9,644 nucleotides of DNA from JBAUHN01 sp049680295 (GTDB lineage Bacteria > Pseudomonadota > Alphaproteobacteria > Rhodobacterales > Rhodobacteraceae), in the NCBI GenBank assembly GCA_049680295.1, contig JBAUHN010000366.1, positions 1-9,644 of the forward strand, read 5' to 3'. The stretch's first letter is position 1, and every line of letters begins with the position of its first letter. This document shows, piece after piece, positions 1 through 6,199 of the stretch. Position numbers and translations under genes: made by a program. A model generated the notes under the pieces. The model made no database searches, had not been told where the DNA came from, and saw only the letters and a program-made list of their open reading frames with translations.

Positions 1-13
1 CGCTACAAATATA

Positions 14-64
14 TGTAAACGCCATTCAGAAATGTCACCGATTGCGCAAACCAGAAATGTCACC
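14..64 (+). repeat. Left end of the insertion sequence: two tandem units
   Basis: Two units lie head to tail at 14-39 and 40-64. Each finishes in the identical 13-mer CAGAAATGTCACC (27-39 and 52-64), with a period of 25 bases. The inverted counterpart is at 1807-1856. These are the likely transposase binding sites; that role is inferred from position and repetition. Confidence 0.75.
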
Positions 65-80
65 ACGGGCACTGATGCGA

Positions 81-133
81 GCAAGGCTTAGCAGCCCGGA
101 GACCTCATATATCGCAGGGTTGATAAGCCTTGC
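81..133. other. Long stem-loop near the left end of the insertion sequence
   Basis: Bases 81-97 and 117-133 are inverted repeats matching at 15 of 17 positions. The outer ten are perfect (GCAAGGCTTA at 81-90 and TAAGCCTTGC at 124-133), and the loop is 19 bases. It starts 9 bases after the stop codon of the small accessory gene, so transcripts of the element would end in or pass through it. No T-run follows on either strand, so it is not a classical intrinsic terminator. It may protect the mRNA 3' end or block transcription passing through. Confidence 0.6.
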
Positions 134-142
134 GGGGTCTGG

Positions 143-415
143 TTATAGACCAAGCTTGCGGCGCTCTTTCTTGTTGTAGAAGGCTTTGATGCCTTCATCG
201 CGCACGAGCTCTTCGAAGGCGCGCCAGGCGAGGACATCGCCGAAGAAGGGCGGGCTGTCGGAAATCGTCAACGTTCCGAACTGGTTCTCTACGGACAGGA
301 TCCAGCCGGGATGGATGCTGGTCTTATAAATCTCGACGTCGAAATGATGCCCGTCGATGGTCACGATCTGTGTGTAATCGGAGAATATTATATCTGGGTC
401 GTCTTCGGTATCCAT
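143..415 (-). CDS. Small accessory protein of the insertion sequence, function unknown
   Basis: This is a 90-residue protein that I cannot assign to a family. The N-terminus is acidic (MDTEDDPD), the middle looks like alternating beta-strands with FDVEIYKT and WILSVENQFGTL, and the C-terminus is very basic (YNKKERRKLGL), which could bind nucleic acid. The chosen ATG lies 16 bases after the transposase stop, with a weak GGTGG-like site just before it, so translation is probably coupled to the transposase. The reading frame stays open further upstream to 622, but that part overlaps the transposase tail and reads as low-quality basic sequence, so I do not include it. The gene lies inside the element's ends and is therefore a passenger or accessory gene of the element, not a host gene. 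That it is a real protein is supported by the coupled position and an amino-acid composition that looks coding. Confidence 0.6.
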   Translation of the reverse strand: MDTEDDPDIIFSDYTQIVTIDGHHFDVEIYKTSIHPGWILSVENQFGTLTISDSPPFFGDVLAWRAFEELVRDEGIKAFYNKKERRKLGL

Positions 416-431
416 GCCACCAATCTTGGGG

Positions 432-1778
432 CTATTCCGCCACGTGTACAATCTTCTTCTTGGCCCGTGATCCTGACGGCCGCCCAGGCGTTTTACCGTT
501 TGGCTTGTAGCCCATCTTCTCAGAATTTGTCCTGACTGGATATTTTGGTGGGGCTTTATCTTGGATCTCTTTGATATGCTCCAGGACTGCACCAAGGCGC
601 TTGTTGTCGGTGATCGCGGCATGTGTCACGCGTTGATCCATATCGAAGATCTTGTAGGGCAGGGAACGGCCTTTTGAGCGCACCTCAAACCTGCCATCGA
701 CGAAGGCGTAGGTGTCTACGTATTTACCGACCAGACTGCGCGTCACATCGTTCTCTTCTAGCATGATCCGCTTGCGGTCATAGGAGAACGTCAGCTGTTT
801 ACCGACATAGCGTGTATCGCGCCAGCATAGCACATCATCGAGCCGATCTGGCTCGACATTTAAGGCGCGGTGCAGGTTATCGGACTTGGCAGGAGCCTTT
901 GCAAATTGCGCGTTGTGACGCTCCTTAAAGCCTTGCAGATAGGCGTTTCCGGCTTCCATATCCGAAATACCGGCAAGCCTCAGTTCCTTCACCAACCGGT
1001 CCTGTAGAGTACGGTTGGCACGCTCAACGCGACCCTTGGCCTGACTTGAATTGGCGCACAGAATCTCAACGTTCAGCTGGTTCAGCGCACGCCCAAACTG
1101 GGTCATACGCGCACCACCTTTGGCGTCTTCCTTGGCCACCCGGAACACCGTGTGTTTGTCGCTGTAGAAGGCGACGGGGCGACCGTGTTCGAGCAGATAG
1201 CTTTCCAGTGCTTCGAAATAACTGAACGTGCTCTCGGATTTGACAAACCGCAGTTCCATCAAGGTGCTGGTGGCATCATCGATGAAAACGAGCAGGGTGC
1301 AGGGACCTGCGCGATCTTCAAACCAACGATGGTCTGACCCATCGATCTGGATCAGCTCGCCAAAACATTCTCGGCGTAGACGCGGCTGGTGAAACCGGCG
1401 GCGCTGCTTGCGCGAAAGCCAGATGCCATCTTCAACCATCCACTTCCGAAGCGTCTCGCGAGAGACTTTGAAGCCATGATGTTCGGCCAGCATCTCAGAA
1501 GCCAATGTCGGTCCGAAATCCGGATACTGTTCCTTGATCAGGCTCAACGCATAGTCGCGTTTGGCTTTGTGGATCTGATTGTTTGGAATTTTGCCGCGCG
1601 ATTTGTGCCGGATCGCCGCTGCGCCATCCTGACGGTATCGCTTGAGCAGCCGGAAAACCTGACGACGTGTCAGGTCCAGCATGTTCGCAGCGTTGTCGAC
1701 GCTCAGCCGGCCATCATCGACCTGCGCCAATACTTCCACACGGTTCAACTCGCGCTCGCTCATCATCACCCATCCCAT
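432..1778 (-). CDS. DDE transposase, ISNCY/IS1202-like family
   Basis: This 448-residue protein should catalyse cutting and joining of the element's ends. Residues about 7-60 form a helix-turn-helix (LTRRQVFRLLKRYRQDG). A second winged-helix-like segment follows at about 70-130 (KVSRETLRKWM). The RNase H-like catalytic core covers about 138-275. The likely triad is D146 (in IQIDGSDH), D207 (in FYSDKHT) and E252 (in KGRVERANRT). The C-terminus is basic and finishes RAKKKIVHVAE. The ATG at 1778 is preceded by GAGGGAG at a spacing of 7 bases. A TTG at 1784 has no such spacing, and the in-frame ATGs at 1766 and 1763 are alternatives that would give the commonly annotated MSEREL start. No frameshift or internal stop is present, so the enzyme is probably active. 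The ribosome-binding site lies in a hairpin (1785-1809). Confidence 0.92.
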   Translation of the reverse strand: MGWVMMSERELNRVEVLAQVDDGRLSVDNAANMLDLTRRQVFRLLKRYRQDGAAAIRHKSRGKIPNNQIHKAKRDYALSLIKEQYPDFGPTLASEMLAEHHGFKVSRETLRKWMVEDGIWLSRKQRRRFHQPRLRRECFGELIQIDGSDHRWFEDRAGPCTLLVFIDDATSTLMELRFVKSESTFSYFEALESYLLEHGRPVAFYSDKHTVFRVAKEDAKGGARMTQFGRALNQLNVEILCANSSQAKGRVERANRTLQDRLVKELRLAGISDMEAGNAYLQGFKERHNAQFAKAPAKSDNLHRALNVEPDRLDDVLCWRDTRYVGKQLTFSYDRKRIMLEENDVTRSLVGKYVDTYAFVDGRFEVRSKGRSLPYKIFDMDQRVTHAAITDNKRLGAVLEHIKEIQDKAPPKYPVRTNSEKMGYKPNGKTPGRPSGSRAKKKIVHVAE

Positions 1779-1784
1779 GCACAA

Positions 1785-1809
1785 ACTCCCTCAGCCTTTT
1801 GAGGAGAGT
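1785..1809 (-). promoter_or_regulatory. Hairpin sequestering the transposase ribosome-binding site
   Basis: On the minus strand, ACTCTCCTCA (1809-1800) can pair with TGAGGGAGT (1793-1785) as nine base pairs with one bulged T and a 6-base loop. The Shine-Dalgarno core GAGGGAG (1792-1786) lies wholly in the downstream arm. A transcript entering from outside would carry both arms and hide the site, a control known in other insertion sequences such as IS10 and IS200. Function here is inferred from sequence only. Confidence 0.55.
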
Positions 1810-1856
1810 GACACTTCTGCTTTGCTTAAGAGTGACATTATCGCTTTGCGCGTACA
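1807..1856 (-). repeat. Right end of the insertion sequence: two tandem units
   Basis: Read inward on the minus strand, the outer unit is 1856-1831 (TGTACGCGCAAAGCG, finishing AATGTCACT) and the inner unit is 1830-1807 (finishing GTGTCACT). The outer unit aligns without gaps to 14-39 at the left end, with both running 25 bases from TGTA to TGTCAC. The inner unit differs from the left inner unit by a one-base length change and substitutions. It overlaps the upstream arm of the transposase hairpin. Confidence 0.75.
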
Positions 1857-2078
1857 CCAGAGTTTCGCATAATCAGTATTATGTAATAAAAGAACTATTA
1901 GTCCTACGCTGCGACCCAGCCAGCCAGTGTGCATGCCCAATGAGCGCACGGAAATAGCCGCAACAATAATCTTTCTTAGTCACAATTTGGCCCCGTTCCC
2001 CCCTCAAAAACTGATCAAGTTCTTCAGTCAAATTACCAGATTGAATCCAGTTTGCAGAGTTCGGCCAATAGGTGAATT
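1857..2078. other. Intergenic region between the insertion sequence and the HPt-like gene
   Basis: I find no gene in these 222 bases. A short palindrome, CATAATCAGTATTATG, lies at 1868-1883 just outside the element. The promoter of the following plus-strand gene should be here, but I see no convincing -35/-10 pair. AGGTGA at 2070-2075 is the ribosome-binding site of that gene. No intrinsic terminator is visible in either direction. Confidence 0.5.
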
Positions 2079-2615
2079 ATGAAAAATCCGTTAACAGAAT
2101 TGAATAGTTTGTTGGGATCTAACTACAAAAACGCCCTCAGCGATATTACACATCCACGCGACGCCGATGTTCCTACAGCAGCCAACACCAACGGCGCGAT
2201 TTCTAGAACGGTTGATGATACGTCTCGTTGGGCCGACACCGCGGCGATGATGAAGATACTGGATCTGAACGAACAACCCTGGCTAAATCCAATCTGTGCG
2301 CGGTTTATTTCAGTTCTCAATCTCCGGCTGGACCGTATGGAAAATCAATGGGACGCGATGTGTGTTCCATCCACGCGGGTTTCGGCATTGAAAGTCATCC
2401 AGGTTGAAACGCAAAACATTGTTGGGACCGCACGTGCCGTTGGGTATTGCGATCTGGGCATGCTGGCGATGTCACTGGACCAGGGCATTTCGGATTATCT
2501 GTCGGGTCAAACCGACCCCGGCACATTTGAGGTGATTGAGCGGATGACAGATGGCCTGATTGTTGCAGCGGCCAGAATTGTACGCACGCATCTTAGCCGT
2601 GCGGCAACTGCCTAG
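2079..2615 (+). CDS. Conserved-looking hypothetical protein with a degenerate HPt-like segment
   Basis: This 178-residue soluble protein has no signal peptide or membrane segment. Its start is fixed by AGGTGA just upstream and by the absence of an earlier in-frame start with a site. Residues 1-55 are polar and low in predicted structure. From about residue 68 on, the protein looks helical. The stretch Q112 to about D134, QNIVGTARAVGYCDLGMLA, lines up with the HPt active-site helix (compare HKIKGAAGSVG in E. coli ArcB): the glycine and small-residue pattern is kept, but Q112 (codon CAA) stands where the phosphorylated histidine belongs. It could be a non-phosphorylatable HPt-like adaptor or an unrelated helical bundle. 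It faces phoB tail to tail, which fits a signalling role but does not prove one. I do not recognise a named family. Confidence 0.8.
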   Translation: MKNPLTELNSLLGSNYKNALSDITHPRDADVPTAANTNGAISRTVDDTSRWADTAAMMKILDLNEQPWLNPICARFISVLNLRLDRMENQWDAMCVPSTRVSALKVIQVETQNIVGTARAVGYCDLGMLAMSLDQGISDYLSGQTDPGTFEVIERMTDGLIVAAARIVRTHLSRAATA

Positions 2616-2618
2616 AAC

Positions 2619-3308
2619 CTACCCCAGCGCGTACCCTGCCCCACGCACTGTTCTGATCGGATCTGATCCGCCGTGCCGCATCAAGGCTTTGCGCAGACGT
2701 CCGATATGCACGTCGACAGTGCGCGAATCCACATAGATGTCGCGTCCCCAGGCCCGGTCCAACAGCTGCTCGCGACTGAACACGCGACCGGGTTTTTCCA
2801 TGAACATCGACAGCAGGCGAAATTCGGTCGGGCCCAATTGCAGTTCGGATGTGCCGCGATACACCCGGTGGCTGGTCGCATCCAGTACGATGTCGAGATA
2901 TTCAAGCCGCTCACCGGATGCTGTTGGCCGGACCCGCCGCAACTGTGTCCGCACCCGCGCCAGTAACTCTGCCACTGAATATGGCTTGACCACATAGTCA
3001 TCCGCGCCGGTTTCCAAACCGCGCACTTTATCAATTTCCTCTGAGCGCGCGGACAGCATTATCACCGGTATATCACGGGTTTCCGGCCGTATCTTCAACT
3101 GGCGGCATACTTCAATACCACTTAGATTTGGCATCATCCAGTCCAGCACAATAACGTCAGGACCCTCTTCGTCGACCAGTATCAATGCATCCTCGCCGTT
3201 GCTGGCACGGCTGACCGCATAGCCTTCTGCTTGCAGGTTATAGGCTAAAACCTCGATCTGCGCCGGCTCATCCTCTACGATCAAAACCCGTGGCTGACTG
3301 GCAGACAT
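2619..3308 (-). CDS. phoB: Phosphate regulon response regulator PhoB
   Basis: This 229-residue OmpR/PhoB-type regulator activates Pho genes when phosphorylated by PhoR. The receiver domain (about 6-120) has the acidic pair E12/D13, the phosphoacceptor D56 (VIVLDWMMP), S86 (IMLSAR) and K108 (VVKPY), so all switch residues are present. The C-terminal winged helix (about 130-229) carries the recognition helix region with SRTVDVHIGRLRKAL and ends with the typical IRTVRGAGYAL hairpin. The length is normal for PhoB. The start at 3308 is preceded by GGAGAGA. The upstream phoU stop lies 12 bases before, so phoB is the last gene of the pst operon and should be autoregulated through the Pho box before pstS. 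Assignment to phoB rather than another OmpR-type regulator is secured by the context. Confidence 0.95.
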   Translation of the reverse strand: MSASQPRVLIVEDEPAQIEVLAYNLQAEGYAVSRASNGEDALILVDEEGPDVIVLDWMMPNLSGIEVCRQLKIRPETRDIPVIMLSARSEEIDKVRGLETGADDYVVKPYSVAELLARVRTQLRRVRPTASGERLEYLDIVLDATSHRVYRGTSELQLGPTEFRLLSMFMEKPGRVFSREQLLDRAWGRDIYVDSRTVDVHIGRLRKALMRHGGSDPIRTVRGAGYALG

Positions 3309-3320
3309 ACGCGTCTCTCC

Positions 3321-4022
3321 TTACAAGGTAACTGAGGTTTTATCCGCCTTTGGCCGGGCGTCCTCGGGGTGCGCGCCGGTGACCAGATAGATCACCTGTT
3401 CGGCAATTGCAGTCACGTGATCGCCCATGCGTTCAATGTTCTTGGCGATGAAATGCAGGTGCATGCAGGCGGTGATGTTGCGCGGATCTTCCATCATGAA
3501 TGTCAGAAGCTCCCGAAACAGCGCATTGTACATCTGGTCCACCTCCTTATCGCGGTTGATCACATCCAACGCCAGTTCGGCATCGCGCTGGATATAGCAA
3601 TCCAAAGCGTCCTTTAACATATTCTCCACTGATCGGGCCATGCGGCGCAACGTCGATGTGCTGTCCTCAACGGCGGCCATCTGACTAAGAACTCCGGTAC
3701 GTTTGGCCATATTTTTTGCATAATCTCCAATACGTTCCAGGTTGGCGCTAATCTTGATGACGCTTAATATCAGACGCAAATCAATTGCCGTGGGCGCACG
3801 CAAAGCAATCACACGCGCCGCTTCTTCGTTGATCGCATCCTCAAGCGCGTCAATGTCGCGGTCGGCCTTTCTGACTTGTTCTGCCAGTTCCTCATCGCGC
3901 TTTTCAAGCGACAATGCTCCGTTATTGATCGCGGCCTCAACCATCCCGCCCATTTTCATGATTTGCGCCTGGATCGCCTCTAGGTCACGATCAAAGGCCG
4001 AAGCAATATGTTGATCTTGCAT
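3321..4022 (-). CDS. phoU: Phosphate signalling protein PhoU
   Basis: This 233-residue cytoplasmic protein links the PstSCAB transporter to PhoR and keeps the Pho regulon off when phosphate is plentiful. It is all-helical with two PhoU repeats. Each repeat carries the family's acidic metal-binding motif: NLERIGDYAKN at 94-104 and NIERMGDHVT at 195-204. The length is normal for the family. The reading frame is open upstream to 4166, but that part overlaps pstB. The ATG at 4022 (MQDQHIASAF) is preceded by AAGGAAG and gives the family's usual N-terminus. It lies 19 bases after pstB and 12 bases before phoB, consistent with co-transcription. The C-terminal tail (about 215-233) is charged and probably flexible. 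Confidence 0.95.
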   Translation of the reverse strand: MQDQHIASAFDRDLEAIQAQIMKMGGMVEAAINNGALSLEKRDEELAEQVRKADRDIDALEDAINEEAARVIALRAPTAIDLRLILSVIKISANLERIGDYAKNMAKRTGVLSQMAAVEDSTSTLRRMARSVENMLKDALDCYIQRDAELALDVINRDKEVDQMYNALFRELLTFMMEDPRNITACMHLHFIAKNIERMGDHVTAIAEQVIYLVTGAHPEDARPKADKTSVTL

Positions 4023-4041
4023 GATATTCTTCCTTTGAAGG

Positions 4042-4839
4042 TTAACCGATACGGCCGGTGATATAGCTTTCGGTACGCGGGTCATTTGGGTTGGTAAAGA
4101 TTGCGCTTGTTTCGCCGTATTCCACCAGGTTCCCCAGATGGAAAAACGCTGTTTTCTGGCTGACACGGGCTGCTTGCTGCATTGAATGCGTCACGATCAC
4201 CACGGAATAGTTTTGCCGTAACTCGTCGATCAACTCTTCGACCTGAGCTGTCGCAATCGGGTCAAGGGCTGAACACGGCTCATCCATCAACAGCACCTCG
4301 GGCTCGGTGGCCACGGCGCGGGCAATGCACAGGCGTTGCTGCTGACCGCCTGACAGCCCGGTACCGGGCGCTTGCAGCCGGTCTTTGACCTCGTCCCAGA
4401 TCGCGGCACGGCGCAACGCGCGTTCGACAATGTCGTTCAGATCGGCCTTGTTTTGTGCCATACCATGGATGCGCGGGCCATAGGCCACGTTGTCAAAGAT
4501 CGACTTTGGAAAGGGGTTTGGTTTTTGAAACACCATGCCGACCTTGGCGCGCAACTGCACCGGATCAACCTTGCGATCATAAATGTCCTCGCCGTCGATG
4601 CGAATGTCGCCGGTAACCCTGCAGACATCAATTGTGTCGTTCATCCTGTTGATACACCGCAGAAAAGTTGATTTTCCGCAACCGGAAGGACCAATAAATG
4701 CGGTCACCGTCTTGTCCTGGATATCGACATTGACGTCTTTGATCGCGTGGTTGTCCCCATAGTAGACCTGCACATCGCGCGCGGCGATCTTGACGGTGTT
4801 GATGTCCACGTCTCTCTCCAGGTTGCTCATATCATTCAT
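4042..4839 (-). CDS. pstB: Phosphate ABC transporter ATPase PstB
   Basis: This 265-residue ATPase powers phosphate import through PstC and PstA at the inner face of the membrane. All nucleotide-binding motifs are intact: Walker A GPSGCGKST (50-58), Q-loop Q105 (VFQKPNPF), ABC signature LSGGQ (162-166), Walker B LLMDE (183-187) and the switch H218 (VTHSM). The C-terminus TESYITGRIG is typical of PstB. The ATG at 4839 is chosen because AAGG stands 8-9 bases upstream and it lies just after the pstA stop. A TTG at 4869 would overlap pstA, and an ATG at 4830 is a close alternative. The gap to pstA is 13 bases and to phoU 19 bases, so it is part of the operon. Confidence 0.96.
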   Translation of the reverse strand: MNDMSNLERDVDINTVKIAARDVQVYYGDNHAIKDVNVDIQDKTVTAFIGPSGCGKSTFLRCINRMNDTIDVCRVTGDIRIDGEDIYDRKVDPVQLRAKVGMVFQKPNPFPKSIFDNVAYGPRIHGMAQNKADLNDIVERALRRAAIWDEVKDRLQAPGTGLSGGQQQRLCIARAVATEPEVLLMDEPCSALDPIATAQVEELIDELRQNYSVVIVTHSMQQAARVSQKTAFFHLGNLVEYGETSAIFTNPNDPRTESYITGRIG

Positions 4840-4852
4840 TTTTCTTACCTTA

Positions 4853-6199
4853 TTACCAACGGCGTTCAAAGCGGCGGCGCAAGATGACGGCGATGGTGTT
4901 CATGGTGATCAGGAACACCAAAAGGATAATGATGCCACCCCATGCGCGTTCATAAAACGCAGGATCCGCGCGTTTGGCCCATTCGTAGATCTGTGCGGGC
5001 ATTGCCGAATTGGGCGCAAGCAATCCCGACGCGATGCTGTCCGGCGCATTTGATGCGATGAACCCAACCATACCGATCAGCAACAGCGGTGCGGTTTCAC
5101 CCAATGCCTGTGCCAATCCGATTATCGTGCCGGTCAGAATACCTGGTGCGGCCAACGGCAATACATGGTGGAATATCGCCTGCATTTTGGACGCCCCGAC
5201 CCCAAGAGCTGCGTCACGAATTGAGGGCGGCACGGATTTCAGTGACGCGCGGGTCGATATAATGATCGTTGGCAAGGTCATCAACGTCAGCACCAACCCA
5301 CCGACCAAAGGGGCGGAATTGGGCAGGTGCATGTAATTGATAAATATCGCCAATCCAAGAATACCGAACACAATCGACGGCACCGCGGCAAGGTTTGATA
5401 TGTTGACTTCGATCACATCGGTGATCCAGTTTTTGGGCGCAAATTCTTCAAGATAGATTGACGCCGCCACACCAATCGGCAAAGCCAGTGTCAGCACCAC
5501 CAGCATCATAAACAGCGATCCAATCATCGACACGCCCATGCCCGCCGCCTCTGGCCGCGCGTCCGAGGCATCGGCACCGGTGATAAAGGCCATGTTGAAC
5601 CTTTTCTCGATGCTGCCATCTGCAATCAGTTGATCAACAAAATCAAGCTGTTCCGTGCTGATGTTCTTGTCATTAGCAATCTCGGACCGCAGCACCCGGC
5701 CTTTTAGGTACCCGTCAACACGGCCGGAGGCGAGAAACTCAAACCGGACCTTCTGGCCAATGACCGATGGATCGGCCAACACAAGGTTTCGCATTTGCGC
5801 TTCGACACCTTTGGACAATATCCCGGCCATTTTCTTTGGAGAAAGCTGGCTGTCTGCACCGTCAATCTTTGCAATCTTGTCTTCGAACGCAGACTTCAGC
5901 AGCGCGCTGTATCCAAAGGTCGAAACTTTTTTCAGATCGTCCGGATCGCGATTTCCGTTTTTGTCCAACTTTGCCTCTGACAATTCAACGTCCAGCGTGA
6001 CAAAGGTTTGCTGAAAGGCCCCTGCACCCCGTGACACGATGTTGAAAACCAAAATCATCAGCATCAGCAGGCCAATGGCGATGGCCAGAATACCGTATCG
6101 TTTGAAGCGCCGTTCCGCCGCATTGCGCCGCATTGTCCGGGCATCCTGTACCAAAAGCGATGATTTAGGGCCGGTATTGAAACCTGATGTATCCGTCAT
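4853..6199 (-). CDS. pstA: Phosphate ABC transporter permease PstA, long form
   Basis: This 448-residue inner-membrane permease forms the phosphate channel together with PstC. A basic cytoplasmic N-terminus is followed by a first membrane helix (about 36-56) and then a predicted periplasmic domain (about 60-220). This insertion resembles the N-terminal domain known as DUF3333 in alphaproteobacterial PstA proteins (family name from memory). The usual permease core follows, with hydrophobic segments at about 224-246, 267-290, 297-318, 350-380 and 418-440. The ABC-coupling loop reads SIRDAALGVGASKMQAIFHHVLPLAAPG (split over 326-353). Classical PstA is near 300 residues, so the extra length is the periplasmic domain. 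Its ATG overlaps the pstC stop as ATGA, so translation is coupled and the two subunits are likely made in equal amounts. Confidence 0.95.
   Translation of the reverse strand: MTDTSGFNTGPKSSLLVQDARTMRRNAAERRFKRYGILAIAIGLLMLMILVFNIVSRGAGAFQQTFVTLDVELSEAKLDKNGNRDPDDLKKVSTFGYSALLKSAFEDKIAKIDGADSQLSPKKMAGILSKGVEAQMRNLVLADPSVIGQKVRFEFLASGRVDGYLKGRVLRSEIANDKNISTEQLDFVDQLIADGSIEKRFNMAFITGADASDARPEAAGMGVSMIGSLFMMLVVLTLALPIGVAASIYLEEFAPKNWITDVIEVNISNLAAVPSIVFGILGLAIFINYMHLPNSAPLVGGLVLTLMTLPTIIISTRASLKSVPPSIRDAALGVGASKMQAIFHHVLPLAAPGILTGTIIGLAQALGETAPLLLIGMVGFIASNAPDSIASGLLAPNSAMPAQIYEWAKRADPAFYERAWGGIIILLVFLITMNTIAVILRRRFERRW

Larger units (their letters stand above)
14..1856 (-). mobile_element. Insertion sequence, ISNCY/IS1202-like, about 1.84 kb, apparently complete
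   Basis: The element is bounded by related inverted ends that start TGTA and finish TACA. Between them lie a full-length DDE transposase and a small second gene, both on the minus strand. Each end consists of two tandem units of about 25 bases that finish in a TGTCAC motif, so the ends are compound rather than simple inverted repeats. The family is assigned from the transposase, which I recognise as the type labelled ISNCY (IS1202-like group) in alphaproteobacteria. Only 13 bases of left flank are in the window, and they do not recur in the right flank, so no target duplication supports the boundaries. The limits rest on where the similarity between the two ends stops. The whole element reads in the same direction as the pst-pho genes. 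Confidence 0.8.

Noticed and set aside
416..622. Upstream extension of the small accessory gene
   Set aside because: It overlaps the transposase coding end in another frame and reads as basic, low-order sequence. The ATG at 415 gives a compact protein coupled to the transposase.
4023..4166. Upstream extension of phoU
   Set aside because: It overlaps the conserved C-terminus of PstB, and the ATG at 4022 has a clear ribosome-binding site and the normal PhoU N-terminus.
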